From UBA1351 sp964563505 (GTDB lineage Bacteria > Bacillota > Clostridia > Lachnospirales > Vallitaleaceae), in the NCBI GenBank assembly GCA_964563505.1, contig CAZLXW010000014.1, positions 1-64,000 of the forward strand: a stretch of 64,000 nt of DNA, in the 5' to 3' direction. Numbering within the stretch: position 1 is the first letter of the stretch; every line of letters begins with the position of its first letter. Below the pieces are notes generated by a model. The model saw only the letters and a list, made by a program, of their open reading frames with translations, was not told where the DNA came from and did not search any database. Positions 28,225 through 36,415 of this stretch are shown here, one piece after another. The translations under genes and the position numbers were made by a program.

Positions 28225-28347
28225 GTCCACAAATGACGGCAATCAAATGTGGACGGGCTTGATATAAAATACCAAGATTTGTAGAGTATTAGTATATCAC
28301 TTTGAGTATTTTACATCAAGCCTTTCATTTCACAAAAAAATGAAAGG
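28225..28347 (+). ncRNA. Structured 5' leader of three consecutive hairpins
   Basis: Stem 1: GTCCACA (28225-28231) with TGTGGAC (28248-28254). Stem 2: a 17-bp stem with one mismatch, 28256-28272 with 28306-28322, around a 33-base loop. Stem 3: CCTTTCATTT (28321-28330) with AAATGAAAGG (28338-28347). The right arm of stem 3 contains the ribosome-binding AAAGG of the gene at 28359. Stems 2 and 3 share two bases, so they compete slightly at their border. No known riboswitch class was recognised. Cis-regulatory function is inferred from the masked ribosome site. Confidence 0.55.
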
Positions 28348-28358
28348 TGGTGAACTAA

Positions 28359-28532
28359 ATGGCAAAGAATGCCCCAGCTGGAGATAATCGACGTATCGGT
28401 GCAGTTCGTGAACGCTCTCAAACATATAATACCAAAATAGGTATGTATATAAAGAGAGATGCTAAAACAGGTCGTTTTATGGACGTGAAAACTACAGGCG
28501 GAAAATTCAAAGGTGTAAGAAAGGAAAAGTGA
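28359..28532 (+). CDS. Small basic conserved protein
   Basis: 57 residues beginning MAKNAPAGDNRRIGAVRERS, ending GGKFKGVRKEK. Strongly basic. Similar small proteins with the same start and end occur widely in bacteria next to the HTSEC/CYYC-type small protein that follows here, but no function is known to me. AAAGGTGG lies upstream within a hairpin. One base separates its stop from the next ATG, so the two are a translational pair. Confidence 0.75.
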   Translation: MAKNAPAGDNRRIGAVRERSQTYNTKIGMYIKRDAKTGRFMDVKTTGGKFKGVRKEK

Positions 28533-28533
28533 T

Positions 28534-28737
28534 ATGAGATATTATGTTAACAAGAACCCTCAATCAAATGGTGATCATGAAGTGCATACTTCAGAATGTT
28601 CATGGCTACCGGAGCAAGACAATAGAATTTATTTAGGCAACTTTACAAATTGTAGAGAGGCAGTTAAAGAGGCGCAAAAACATTATAAAAAATCTAATGG
28701 TTGTTATCATTGCTCAATTAGTTGCCACACGAGTTAA
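28534..28737 (+). CDS. Small cysteine-containing conserved protein
   Basis: 67 residues, MRYYVNKNPQSNGDHEVHTS followed by EC, ending GCYHCSISCHTS. Four cysteines (one in HTSEC and three in CYHCSISC, with histidines nearby) could bind zinc. It belongs to a widespread family of tiny proteins of unknown function. It is paired with the basic protein upstream and followed by a terminator. Confidence 0.8.
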   Translation: MRYYVNKNPQSNGDHEVHTSECSWLPEQDNRIYLGNFTNCREAVKEAQKHYKKSNGCYHCSISCHTS

Positions 28738-28751
28738 ATAGAAGAAGATAA

Positions 28752-28790
28752 AGGAGACCTGCTATTGAGTAGGCTCCTATATTTTCATTT
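28752..28790 (+). terminator. Terminator after the small-protein pair
   Basis: AGGAGACCTGCT (28752-28763) pairs imperfectly with AGTAGGCTCCT (28768-28778), with bulges, followed by an AT/T-rich tract. It separates the island from the convergent SLH-RCC1 gene. Confidence 0.5.
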
Positions 28791-28870
28791 CAGAACTCGT
28801 TTGAGAAAAAGAATGGAAAGAAATAGAATTTGTTTGTGAGATCAATTAATATAATACGTGACACTATAAA

Positions 28871-30562
28871 CTAGTATAAAGTTCCTATATAAGTAGGTTC
28901 AAATATTTTTGTTTCTGTTGAATTTGGATCAACTTGACCATTTCCATTATTTCCCCATGCCCATAAAGAACCATCTGATTTTAACGCCAAAATATGCCCG
29001 ACTTCATGTCCAGCAGCTACTTTAACCCAATCATTGTCCAATCCAACTCTTTTGGGGATATCGCTTTTGTTGGAATCTCCCCATTCCCATAAAGAGCCAT
29101 CTCTCTTTATGGCTAATGAATTATATTCACCTGCTGATATATATACCCAATCATTGTCGACACCTATTCTTTCTGGTGTTATAACATATCTTTCTTCCAC
29201 AGTAGCTTTTCCATTTCCGACTGCTCCTTTTAGATTGAATCCCCAACCCCACAAGGTTCCATCGTTCTTTAAAGCGAGCGAATGAGCACCGCCACTTGAA
29301 ACCATAGACCAATCCTTTTCATTATCAATTTGTTTTGGATAATAGATATTATCTAAGCTTCCATCACCAAGTTGTCCGGCACTATTTGCTCCCCAAGTCC
29401 ATAAAGAACCGTCATTTTTTATTCCAGAGGAGAAGTAAAATCCAGCAGAAACAATTTTCCAATCGTTACTTTTCCCAATTATTATTGGTGATGTCATATT
29501 TTGCGTTAGCCCATTACCAAGTTGTCCAGCATTATTGAATCCCCAACCCCATAAAGAACCATCATTTTTTATTGCAAGTACGTGAGCATATGATGTTGAT
29601 ATTTTTTTCCAGTTATTGTCTATACCAATTTGTACTAAGTCTTTTCTAGTCTTTAGCGTTCCGTCACCAAGTTGGCCCACATCGTTAAACCCCCAAGAGT
29701 ATAATGAGCCGTTGTTTTTAATTGCAATTATGTGATGACTACCAGCTGAAATTGACTTCCACTCACCCGGATTAGTATAATTTTTTATTGAAAAATCATT
29801 GATAGCAACACCAAAATTAGAAGAAGACCCCTGCACATGGTATGAATTATCCCTACTGATATAAATAGAATAAAACTCACCTACTCCCATTATATCTTCA
29901 TATATTGGATTTGATAATTTGTGGTTTTTGATTATATTATTATTTGAAATCATATTTATGCTATTAAAAACGTCTTTATCAAAAAAGCCATTTTCTATGA
30001 GGTAGTTGCTCATTTTAATCCCATCTTTACGCTGTATAGAAAGTGAAGTATAAGAAATTTTAGCAACATGATCTCTTAGAAACGAACTAGATGTATATAA
30101 AGCAGCTTCTTCATCCGAAATAAGTCCTATCTTATTACTAAATTCAACTGCGTAAGACCAAGAAAAATCATTGTTATTATCATCGTACCCCAGTGCTCTT
30201 AAAACGAAAGTTAAATATGATTTAGCGCTAATGTTTTCAGTTCCAAATTCTGTTGCGCTAATTCCATTTGCGTAACCATTTTCATAAGCCCATCCAACAT
30301 AATTATCAGCCCAAGAAGGTACATCTAAAAAAGGATGATTGAAAGAACCAGAATTAACATTTTCTTCTTGTCCAAGCAGTCTAATAAACATAACTAAACC
30401 TTCAATTCTTGTGGGAAATCTGTCTAATTCGAGTCCATTCTCGGTTCCTTTTAAAATACCAATTTCATTTAATTTTTCAGCATATTCGTCATTTGAGGAA
30501 GCATAAAGAGATGTTGAAAAAACTAGAGATAAAATTACTATTAATATTGACATTTTTTTCAT
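28871..30562 (-). CDS. Exported SLH-domain protein with RCC1-type repeats
   Basis: 563 residues, AGGAGA upstream of the ATG. The signal peptide (MKKMSILIVILSLVFSTSLY) is followed by two to three degenerate SLH domains (LNEIGILKGTENGLELDRFP, FLDVPSWADNYVGWAYENG). The C-terminal 330 residues hold about six RCC1-like blades, each with SLWGWGFNNAGQLGDG-type motifs, expected to close a beta-propeller. It would sit in the S-layer as a binding protein. The N-terminal architecture closely matches the SLH protein at 61029-62516. Confidence 0.88.
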   Translation of the reverse strand: MKKMSILIVILSLVFSTSLYASSNDEYAEKLNEIGILKGTENGLELDRFPTRIEGLVMFIRLLGQEENVNSGSFNHPFLDVPSWADNYVGWAYENGYANGISATEFGTENISAKSYLTFVLRALGYDDNNNDFSWSYAVEFSNKIGLISDEEAALYTSSSFLRDHVAKISYTSLSIQRKDGIKMSNYLIENGFFDKDVFNSINMISNNNIIKNHKLSNPIYEDIMGVGEFYSIYISRDNSYHVQGSSSNFGVAINDFSIKNYTNPGEWKSISAGSHHIIAIKNNGSLYSWGFNDVGQLGDGTLKTRKDLVQIGIDNNWKKISTSYAHVLAIKNDGSLWGWGFNNAGQLGNGLTQNMTSPIIIGKSNDWKIVSAGFYFSSGIKNDGSLWTWGANSAGQLGDGSLDNIYYPKQIDNEKDWSMVSSGGAHSLALKNDGTLWGWGFNLKGAVGNGKATVEERYVITPERIGVDNDWVYISAGEYNSLAIKRDGSLWEWGDSNKSDIPKRVGLDNDWVKVAAGHEVGHILALKSDGSLWAWGNNGNGQVDPNSTETKIFEPTYIGTLY

Positions 30563-30604
30563 AAATATTTACTCTCCTATCAATTTTTTGTTTTCTTAAC
30601 TAAA

Positions 30605-30652
30605 TTATTATACCAAATTGTTGGTGTGATGACTATTGATTTGGTATAATAA
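30605..30652. repeat. 14-bp perfect inverted repeat in the SLH-RCC1 upstream region
   Basis: TTATTATACCAAAT (30605-30618) and its exact complement ATTTGGTATAATAA (30639-30652) with a 20-base spacer. Each arm holds a TATAAT-like -10 on one strand, so it may be an operator over the SLH-RCC1 promoter. It begins 43 bp upstream of that gene's start. Confidence 0.5.
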
Positions 30653-30702
30653 AATTGTGATAAAAATAAAGTGGAATATTTTAATTTTTTTAGTCAAGCA
30701 AT

Positions 30703-30969
30703 GCTCTGCGAATATGGCAGGAATCGTAAAGTAAAAATCAGAATATTCAAAATAATTCGCTAAATAATATTTTTATTACATTGATGAAATATGAACAACC
30801 AATGTAATCACCTAACGCCAAAACCCAAAACCCCATACCCAAATTAATTCAGAAGCTCCTATGAATCCGCACAAAACCTCATACTAATAAATGAAAAACA
30901 ACTTATGAAATAGGTGATTATATGCCATTTGAAATTGATAGAAATAATAAAGTAAAAGTCAAGTCATAA
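30703..30969 (+). pseudogene. Remnant of the macrodomain-gene leader and first codons
   Basis: The segment parallels 35184-35335, the leader and start of the intact macrodomain gene: a GCTCTGCGAAT repeat, the run from CTCCTATGAATCCGCACAAA, and the start MPFEI at 30922. It carries about 80 extra bases (near 30753-30834). After MPFEI the reading frame ends within 15 codons at 30969, because the body of the gene is gone. It is followed by VWA-gene sequence, so the whole macrodomain-VWA cassette was once duplicated. Confidence 0.7.
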
Positions 30970-31013
30970 GTTACCTTTTTATTTTTAAAAGTTGTATCCT
31001 TTAATTATTAAAG

Positions 31014-31510
31014 TCATACAATCGGAGGTTTCAACAGTGTATTAACGAAGCAGAAAACAGAAGACGGTGATGCGTATATCACAACAATACTGTTTGATGA
31101 CAAAAACGAAGTGCTACATGACCGGTACAATCTTCTTAAAATTCCAAATATAACAGACAAGGAATATTTTGTAAGAGGAACGACAGCATTATTGGATGTC
31201 ATTGGTAAGACAATTAATATAATGGCTAATGTACAGAAATATGCTTCTGAAGATGATTAATCGTCAAAAGAAAAAATATGGAGGGGAATTTATATTTCTG
31301 GGGGCCAATATTGATGCATTAGAGATTGCTAGCCGATTTGGCATAGCAGAAGACAGAACGGCCAATTACCATGCAGATAGTGAAGTTACCATGCTAAATT
31401 ATGAAGTGATTAGTGAAACGGTGAGTATGGTTCGCTCAAAACGTTCTATTGATTCAGATTGGAAAAATAGAATCGACAGCGATTATAAGAGTAGGAAAAG
31501 ACGGCTTTGC
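31014..31510 (+). pseudogene. Decayed copy of the VWA-domain gene
   Basis: Closely similar to the intact VWA gene at 36416-37066, but lacking the start and the MIDAS DRSGS segment: it begins at the sequence for TIGGFNSVLT. A second deletion of about 100 bp removes the region of the FVIITDGMENAS motif. The 3' part can be read as MINRQKKKYGGEFIFLGANI onward. It cannot make a metal-binding VWA domain. Confidence 0.8.
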
Positions 31511-31571
31511 TGTCTCGGTAAATGCACTTTGTTTTGTATGAAGGTTAATAATACAGTAGAGGTGGAGTGAC

Positions 31572-33473
31572 ATGAAGGGGAACGTAATGAGTTTGAAAAA
31601 ATTACAACGAGGTATTTATATTATAATGAATAGTTTTTTTACTATAGCATTTATTTACATCTGTACGGTAAATGTATCATTTGCCAAAGAAGTTGAAATT
31701 GAAGTAGAAGGGTCGTTGTACGAGTTTGGCGAAGAGAGCTTATATGAATTTTCAGCTGAGAGCATGAGTACAAGAACTGAAGCTGAAATTAATACGCTTG
31801 GTAGTTTTTCCCTTTATGGAGATATCCAAGAGAAGTTAGGACAAAGTGATCAATTACAGTATAATATTCATAGTGGCAATTTAAGACTGTATTATAACTA
31901 TGATATTTCAAGTTTTCCAACAGATGAAACAGAATGGCATTTGGTTGAAGATAATTCAAAGGAAATAAATGGTATATCTTTAGAAGACAAAATTAAGAAA
32001 GGCGCTTTGGTTGTTCAGAGCTCACTTGATGGAATAACGTGGTTAGAGGATGTTGTGTTGACGGATATTTTTTCAGATGAAGGCGATATTGACGAAGTAA
32101 TCTATACTACAAATAATATTCAACAACAGAATGGGTGTTACTATAGACTGATAGTTGTATATTCTCTGGAACGTAAGGTTGGAGAGGGAAAATTCTTATT
32201 CATGAAAACGGATGATATAGAAAAGAAAAAAGTTGCAGAGGTATATGATTTTTTCATAGTTGATGACGAAATTGAGGAAGCTACATCTGCTGTTATCACT
32301 CCTAAAAAAGAACTCGGTAAGAAAGTGAATGCTGGAAAAGATACCGGGTATTTTGAAAGTAATGTAGTTGATTTGGAAGACCCTCATTACGGATGGGATA
32401 TTGGTACATTCTTTGTAAATGGATATACAAGAGAAGTAATACAGGAGGACGGTTCTTCAGTGTTTTTGAAAAATATTGGAGATAAAGTTACATTATGGTT
32501 TAATTTGGTCCAGAATTTGGATGCACTTAATGGTGATGAAAGTCTTATAATATATGAAGATTCAAATGGGTATGATAAAGAATTTGAAATTGAACAAACC
32601 GATTTCGGGAGAGGAACATTAATAATTAGTTATACAGATTATCAGGGAGAGGTACACGATCCTGTTATATATACTAATTACTTAGCTGCCAATACGAGAA
32701 CTGGTGTTGATTCAAGAGTTCAACTTTTCGAAGAAGGTGATTACGAGGTGGCCTTGGATTATGAAATAGAAGATAGTCCACGCAAAATTGGCAGTGTATC
32801 TGTTTTACCATCATATACCAATTACAAAATAAGATTCTCTTTTTCAATACGTAATGGTAACACAATGGTTTATCCATTTGATATAGATACAGGTGCAGAG
32901 CTATCCGAAAAGGCAATTACAGAAAATGGATTCAGGCTAGATATGGCTAAATCAAGATACCTTACTATTGATGTTATGAAATCAGTACTAAAGGAAAGTG
33001 ATGATGGCTCTATTGTTGAAGATATTCGGTTTAACAGACCGGCAAAAGATGGAGAGATATATACGGACGGCGGTATATATACGTTCACGGTTAAAAATCT
33101 CTATACCGGCGGGGAACCAACAACAAAGACCATATTTATAGGTGAAAACAAGTATATGAGGGCAATATCTACATCGGGTAGTACACTTGTAGAGTTAAAT
33201 GAGAAGGTTGCACTTGGGGCAACAATAGCAGAAGATGGAACAATAATTGAACCTATTGAAGAAACTGTTGAAGTTATGGAAATAAATGCCAAGACAGATA
33301 TTTCCGTAGCAGAGTCGGAGAATAAGGGCAGCCAAAATGATAAAATGGCAAACGCAGAAATAGAAGAAAAGGCGAATGAAGACCCTGATAAACCAGGTAG
33401 TATGATTTTTGTTGTTGGTGGATTAGTTATTTTTTTAATATTGAGTGGAGTTGTATTGAGGCGTAGAAAATGA
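31572..33473 (+). CDS. Exported surface protein with C-terminal membrane anchor
   Basis: 633 residues. The N-terminal signal sequence (hydrophobic FFTIAFIYICTVNVSFAK) and a C-terminal anchor of proline/glycine, a hydrophobic helix (IFVVGGLVIFLILSGVVL) and RRRK resemble a cell-wall sorting signal, but no LPxTG was found; DPDKPGS lies at the place. The body is beta-rich and acidic with no recognised domain. It is 16 bp upstream of the toxin gene and likely co-transcribed, so it could help display or deliver the toxin. That role is inferred. Confidence 0.75.
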   Translation: MKGNVMSLKKLQRGIYIIMNSFFTIAFIYICTVNVSFAKEVEIEVEGSLYEFGEESLYEFSAESMSTRTEAEINTLGSFSLYGDIQEKLGQSDQLQYNIHSGNLRLYYNYDISSFPTDETEWHLVEDNSKEINGISLEDKIKKGALVVQSSLDGITWLEDVVLTDIFSDEGDIDEVIYTTNNIQQQNGCYYRLIVVYSLERKVGEGKFLFMKTDDIEKKKVAEVYDFFIVDDEIEEATSAVITPKKELGKKVNAGKDTGYFESNVVDLEDPHYGWDIGTFFVNGYTREVIQEDGSSVFLKNIGDKVTLWFNLVQNLDALNGDESLIIYEDSNGYDKEFEIEQTDFGRGTLIISYTDYQGEVHDPVIYTNYLAANTRTGVDSRVQLFEEGDYEVALDYEIEDSPRKIGSVSVLPSYTNYKIRFSFSIRNGNTMVYPFDIDTGAELSEKAITENGFRLDMAKSRYLTIDVMKSVLKESDDGSIVEDIRFNRPAKDGEIYTDGGIYTFTVKNLYTGGEPTTKTIFIGENKYMRAISTSGSTLVELNEKVALGATIAEDGTIIEPIEETVEVMEINAKTDISVAESENKGSQNDKMANAEIEEKANEDPDKPGSMIFVVGGLVIFLILSGVVLRRRK

Positions 33474-33489
33474 TTAAGAGGTGATGATA

Positions 33490-34761
33490 GTGAGAATAAG
33501 TAAAATAATTGCTTTGTGCCTAGTCTGTAGCTTGACCTTGAGTAGCTGCAGTGTAAATAAAGATGATGAGATCAAAGTTAATTCTGATAAACAAGTAATT
33601 GTTGCAGAAACAATGACAGAGCCAGAAAAAGAGCAAATACATGCTGTAGAAGAGAAGGTAGTAATTGGTATAGATGATCATAGCCTTGATGTGCCTGAAT
33701 TTTCAGGTATAGATGATACAGGTCTGCTTAGGTATGTTCAAGATAACGTTTACACTGAATTGGTAAAAGAGCTTGATCATGATGAATATTTTGTTGAAAA
33801 TATTAATGCTATTTACATTTCAAAAGAGTATCTCGAAGAAGTAGCTTTTAACTCACAATCTAATGTTTTCTTTGGATACACTTTAGATGAGTTAAATGAA
33901 CAATTTGAAGGTATTCAATATGCATTTGGTTTAGGTGATGATGGCACAACTGTTGTTTATGAGATAGAAGATTATAATGATACTTACGAAATGATTATTA
34001 AAGATGTTGCAATTGGTACTGGTGTAATTTTAATATGTGTTACTGTATCTGCTGTTTCAGGAGGTGCAGGAGCGCCAGCTATTAGTATGATTTTCGCTGC
34101 ATCTGCAAAATCAGGAACAATAATGGCATTGTCATCAAGTGTGTTTAGTGGCGTAGCATCAGGAGTTATCACAGGAGTACAAACAGGTGATATAGATGAA
34201 GCAATAAAAGCGGGCACAGTAGCTGGAGCTGAAGGCTTCAAGTGGGGAGTAATATCAGGTTCTTTATTAGGTGGTATTTCAAAGGGGGTAGCCCTTAAAG
34301 GAGCTACATTAAATGGGTTGACAATGAATGAAGCCGCATTGATTCAGAAAGAAACCGGATACCCTTTAGATGTTATAAAAGGTTTGGAAAATATGGAGCA
34401 ATACGAAATTCTAAAGCAAGCAGGATTACAAACAAAAACTATAAATGGGAAGAGTGCTCTCGTAAGAAGTGGTATAGACCTGAATTATGTTGACGAGTTT
34501 GGAAGAAAAAATATTGACCGAATGAAACAAGGTTTAGCAGCTTTAGATCCTGACGGAATTCCCTATGAGTTACATCACATTGGTCAGAATCCAGACTCAA
34601 CTTTAGCGATTCTATCTCAAATCGAACATAGACTAGGCGGTAACCATAAAATATGGCATAAGTTTACAGAAGCATCAAAGATTGATCGTACTGATTTTGA
34701 TAAAATACGTCAGCTATTTTGGAAAGATTACTCAGAACTATTTGCACTAGGAGGCTTATGA
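33490..34761 (+). CDS. Lipobox-bearing polymorphic toxin with C-terminal LHH nuclease domain
   Basis: About 423 residues from a GTG at 33490 (AGAGG 8 bp upstream; an ATG at 33484 is the alternative). The N-terminal lipoprotein signal ends LTLSSC (Cys20). A long Gly/Ala-rich hydrophobic stretch spans about residues 165-260. The C-terminus carries YELHHIGQ (359-366), then QIEHRLGGNHKIWH, which is the His-metal nuclease LHH signature of bacterial polymorphic toxins (HNH/Endo VII superfamily). A SUKH immunity gene follows after 1 bp. A lipid-anchored nuclease toxin is unusual; the hydrophobic part may insert into target membranes. Confidence 0.82.
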   Translation: MRISKIIALCLVCSLTLSSCSVNKDDEIKVNSDKQVIVAETMTEPEKEQIHAVEEKVVIGIDDHSLDVPEFSGIDDTGLLRYVQDNVYTELVKELDHDEYFVENINAIYISKEYLEEVAFNSQSNVFFGYTLDELNEQFEGIQYAFGLGDDGTTVVYEIEDYNDTYEMIIKDVAIGTGVILICVTVSAVSGGAGAPAISMIFAASAKSGTIMALSSSVFSGVASGVITGVQTGDIDEAIKAGTVAGAEGFKWGVISGSLLGGISKGVALKGATLNGLTMNEAALIQKETGYPLDVIKGLENMEQYEILKQAGLQTKTINGKSALVRSGIDLNYVDEFGRKNIDRMKQGLAALDPDGIPYELHHIGQNPDSTLAILSQIEHRLGGNHKIWHKFTEASKIDRTDFDKIRQLFWKDYSELFALGGL

Positions 34762-34762
34762 T

Positions 34763-35158
34763 ATGGACAATATTATTGAGGTGATAAAATCAAGAAAAAC
34801 CCTATTTACGTTGGAGGGTGCAACTGAGCTGGAAATTAAACTTGCAGAAGAAGAATTAGGCGTTAAGTTTGCACAAGATTATTGGGAGCTTCTATCCGTT
34901 TATGGTGTTGTTTCATATGAAGGTCATGAGCTGGTGGGTATTTGCTCAAGTCCTCGTTTAAATGTGATAGATGTGACAATAGATGAAAGAGATAAGAATC
35001 CGAAAGTTCCAATGGGAATGTATGTTATTGAAGTGACTAATATTGACTTGATAGTTATTTGGCAGTCTGTAAATGGTGAAATATATAAAACATCAATGGA
35101 GTCTGAACCAGTCAAACTATGTGATTCGTTAATAGAATATGTAAACATATTGGTCTAA
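34763..35158 (+). CDS. SMI1/KNR4 (SUKH) family immunity protein
   Basis: 131 residues. The start TLEGATELEIKLAEEELGVKFAQDYWELLSVYG has the SUKH signature (I-x-x-x-E-x-x-L-G-x-x-x-P/A-x-x-Y/F). The family is the commonest immunity partner of nuclease toxins. GGAGG sits just upstream inside the end of the toxin gene. It should bind and block the LHH domain of the preceding product in the producing cell. Confidence 0.88.
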   Translation: MDNIIEVIKSRKTLFTLEGATELEIKLAEEELGVKFAQDYWELLSVYGVVSYEGHELVGICSSPRLNVIDVTIDERDKNPKVPMGMYVIEVTNIDLIVIWQSVNGEIYKTSMESEPVKLCDSLIEYVNILV

Positions 35159-35311
35159 GTAAGATTCGCTACGTTATCAATTTGCTCTGCGAATGTATCA
35201 GGAGTTGTAAAGGAAAAATCAGAATATTCAAAATAATTCATAAGCTCCTATGAATCCGCACAAAAACCTCATACTAATAAATAAGAAACAACTTATGAAA
35301 TAGGTGATTAT
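35159..35311 (+). repeat. Leader of the macrodomain gene built of repeated segments
   Basis: TTCGCTACGT (35165-35174) and GCTCTGCGAATGT (35184-35196) recur at other gene junctions in this region. The rest parallels 30703-30930 and also the region around the helicase start (45751-45800), so helicase-gene sequence now forms the leader of the macrodomain gene. Confidence 0.6.
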
Positions 35312-36325
35312 ATGCCATTTGAAATCGTAAGAAACGACATAACAAAAATGCACGTCGATGCCATAGTAAATCCGACAAACTCCAACCTATATGGAACAGC
35401 AGGCGTTGATGGTGCTGTACATAAAATTGAAGGGACACGTTTACGAGAAGCGACTTCAAAAATCGGGACGCTGGCTCCTGGCGAGTGTGCATTGACAAAA
35501 GCCTTTAAACTTCCAGCCGGACATATCATTCATACGGTGGGACCGGTATGGAAAGATGGGAATAGCTCAGAAGAGGAGATTTTAAGAAGCTGCTATAAGA
35601 ATTCTCTTGAACTCGCAAAGGATCAGGCATTTGAGACCATTGCTTTTCCTTTGATATCTTCAGGATCATATGGCTGCCCAAAAGATCTTGCCCTCAATAT
35701 TGCCGTTCGTTCCATTGGAGAATTTCTTCTTTTTCATGAGATGACGGTCTACTTGGTTGTCTTTGATAAAAAATCCTATCAACTATCAGAAGACCTCTAT
35801 ACATCTGTAGAAGCTTATATTGATGATCATTACATCGATGACCATATGTTTCAAAGAAGCTATCGAGTAACAGAACAAGCCCAGTCAATTTTTTATGAAG
35901 ATACATTATTAGAGTCGACTCAAATTAAGCCTTCACAAAAGGCTAAAATAAGGAAGAAATCCCTAGAGGATGTCGTAAAGCACTTGGATGAAACTTTTTC
36001 TGAAATGTTATTAAGGCTTATCGATGAAAAAGGATTAAAAGATCCGCAAGTATATAAGAAAGCCAATGTCACTAAACAGACCTTCTCCAAAATTAGAAAT
36101 AATATGCATTATAACCCAAGCAAACAAACAGTACTGGCTTTTGCAATTGCCTTGCAGCTTAATCTTGATGAAACGAAAGATCTGCTATTGAAGTCAGGCT
36201 ATGCTCTATCTAAAAGCAGTCGTTTTGATCTGATTATCAGCTATTTTTTTGAGTCAGAAAACTATGACATATATGAGATCAATGCCGTCCTTTTTGAATA
36301 TGATGAAAATCTTCTTGGTATATAA
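35312..36325 (+). CDS. Macrodomain protein with C-terminal XRE-like HTH
   Basis: 337 residues. Residues 1-150 form an ADP-ribose-binding macrodomain (VDAIVNPTNSNLYG; PAGHIIHTVGPVW; AFPLISSGSYGCPKDLA). Residues about 215-320 hold a Cro/C1-like helix-turn-helix (KKANVTKQTFSKIRNNMHYN, then TVLAFAIALQLNLDETKDLL). AGGTG lies before the ATG. The macro-HTH fusion suggests a regulator or enzyme responding to ADP-ribose or acetyl-ADP-ribose. The VWA gene and an ADP-ribosylglycohydrolase follow, so the cluster looks devoted to ADP-ribose signalling. Partial copies of this gene occur near 30922, 40317 and 45022. Confidence 0.88.
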   Translation: MPFEIVRNDITKMHVDAIVNPTNSNLYGTAGVDGAVHKIEGTRLREATSKIGTLAPGECALTKAFKLPAGHIIHTVGPVWKDGNSSEEEILRSCYKNSLELAKDQAFETIAFPLISSGSYGCPKDLALNIAVRSIGEFLLFHEMTVYLVVFDKKSYQLSEDLYTSVEAYIDDHYIDDHMFQRSYRVTEQAQSIFYEDTLLESTQIKPSQKAKIRKKSLEDVVKHLDETFSEMLLRLIDEKGLKDPQVYKKANVTKQTFSKIRNNMHYNPSKQTVLAFAIALQLNLDETKDLLLKSGYALSKSSRFDLIISYFFESENYDIYEINAVLFEYDENLLGI

Positions 36326-36415
36326 AAGTTATAGAACAAAAGTCAATTCATAAGTTACCTTTTGCAGTGTTAAAAGTTGTATCCTTTAATTATCAAAGAG
36401 ATTGGAGGAATTAAC

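Noticed and set aside
28225..28347. CRISPR-like repeat array
   Set aside because: The repeats are inverted arms of hairpins, not regularly spaced direct repeats.
30605..30652. Invertible promoter
   Set aside because: The arms are only 20 bp apart and no invertase gene is near, so an operator is more likely.
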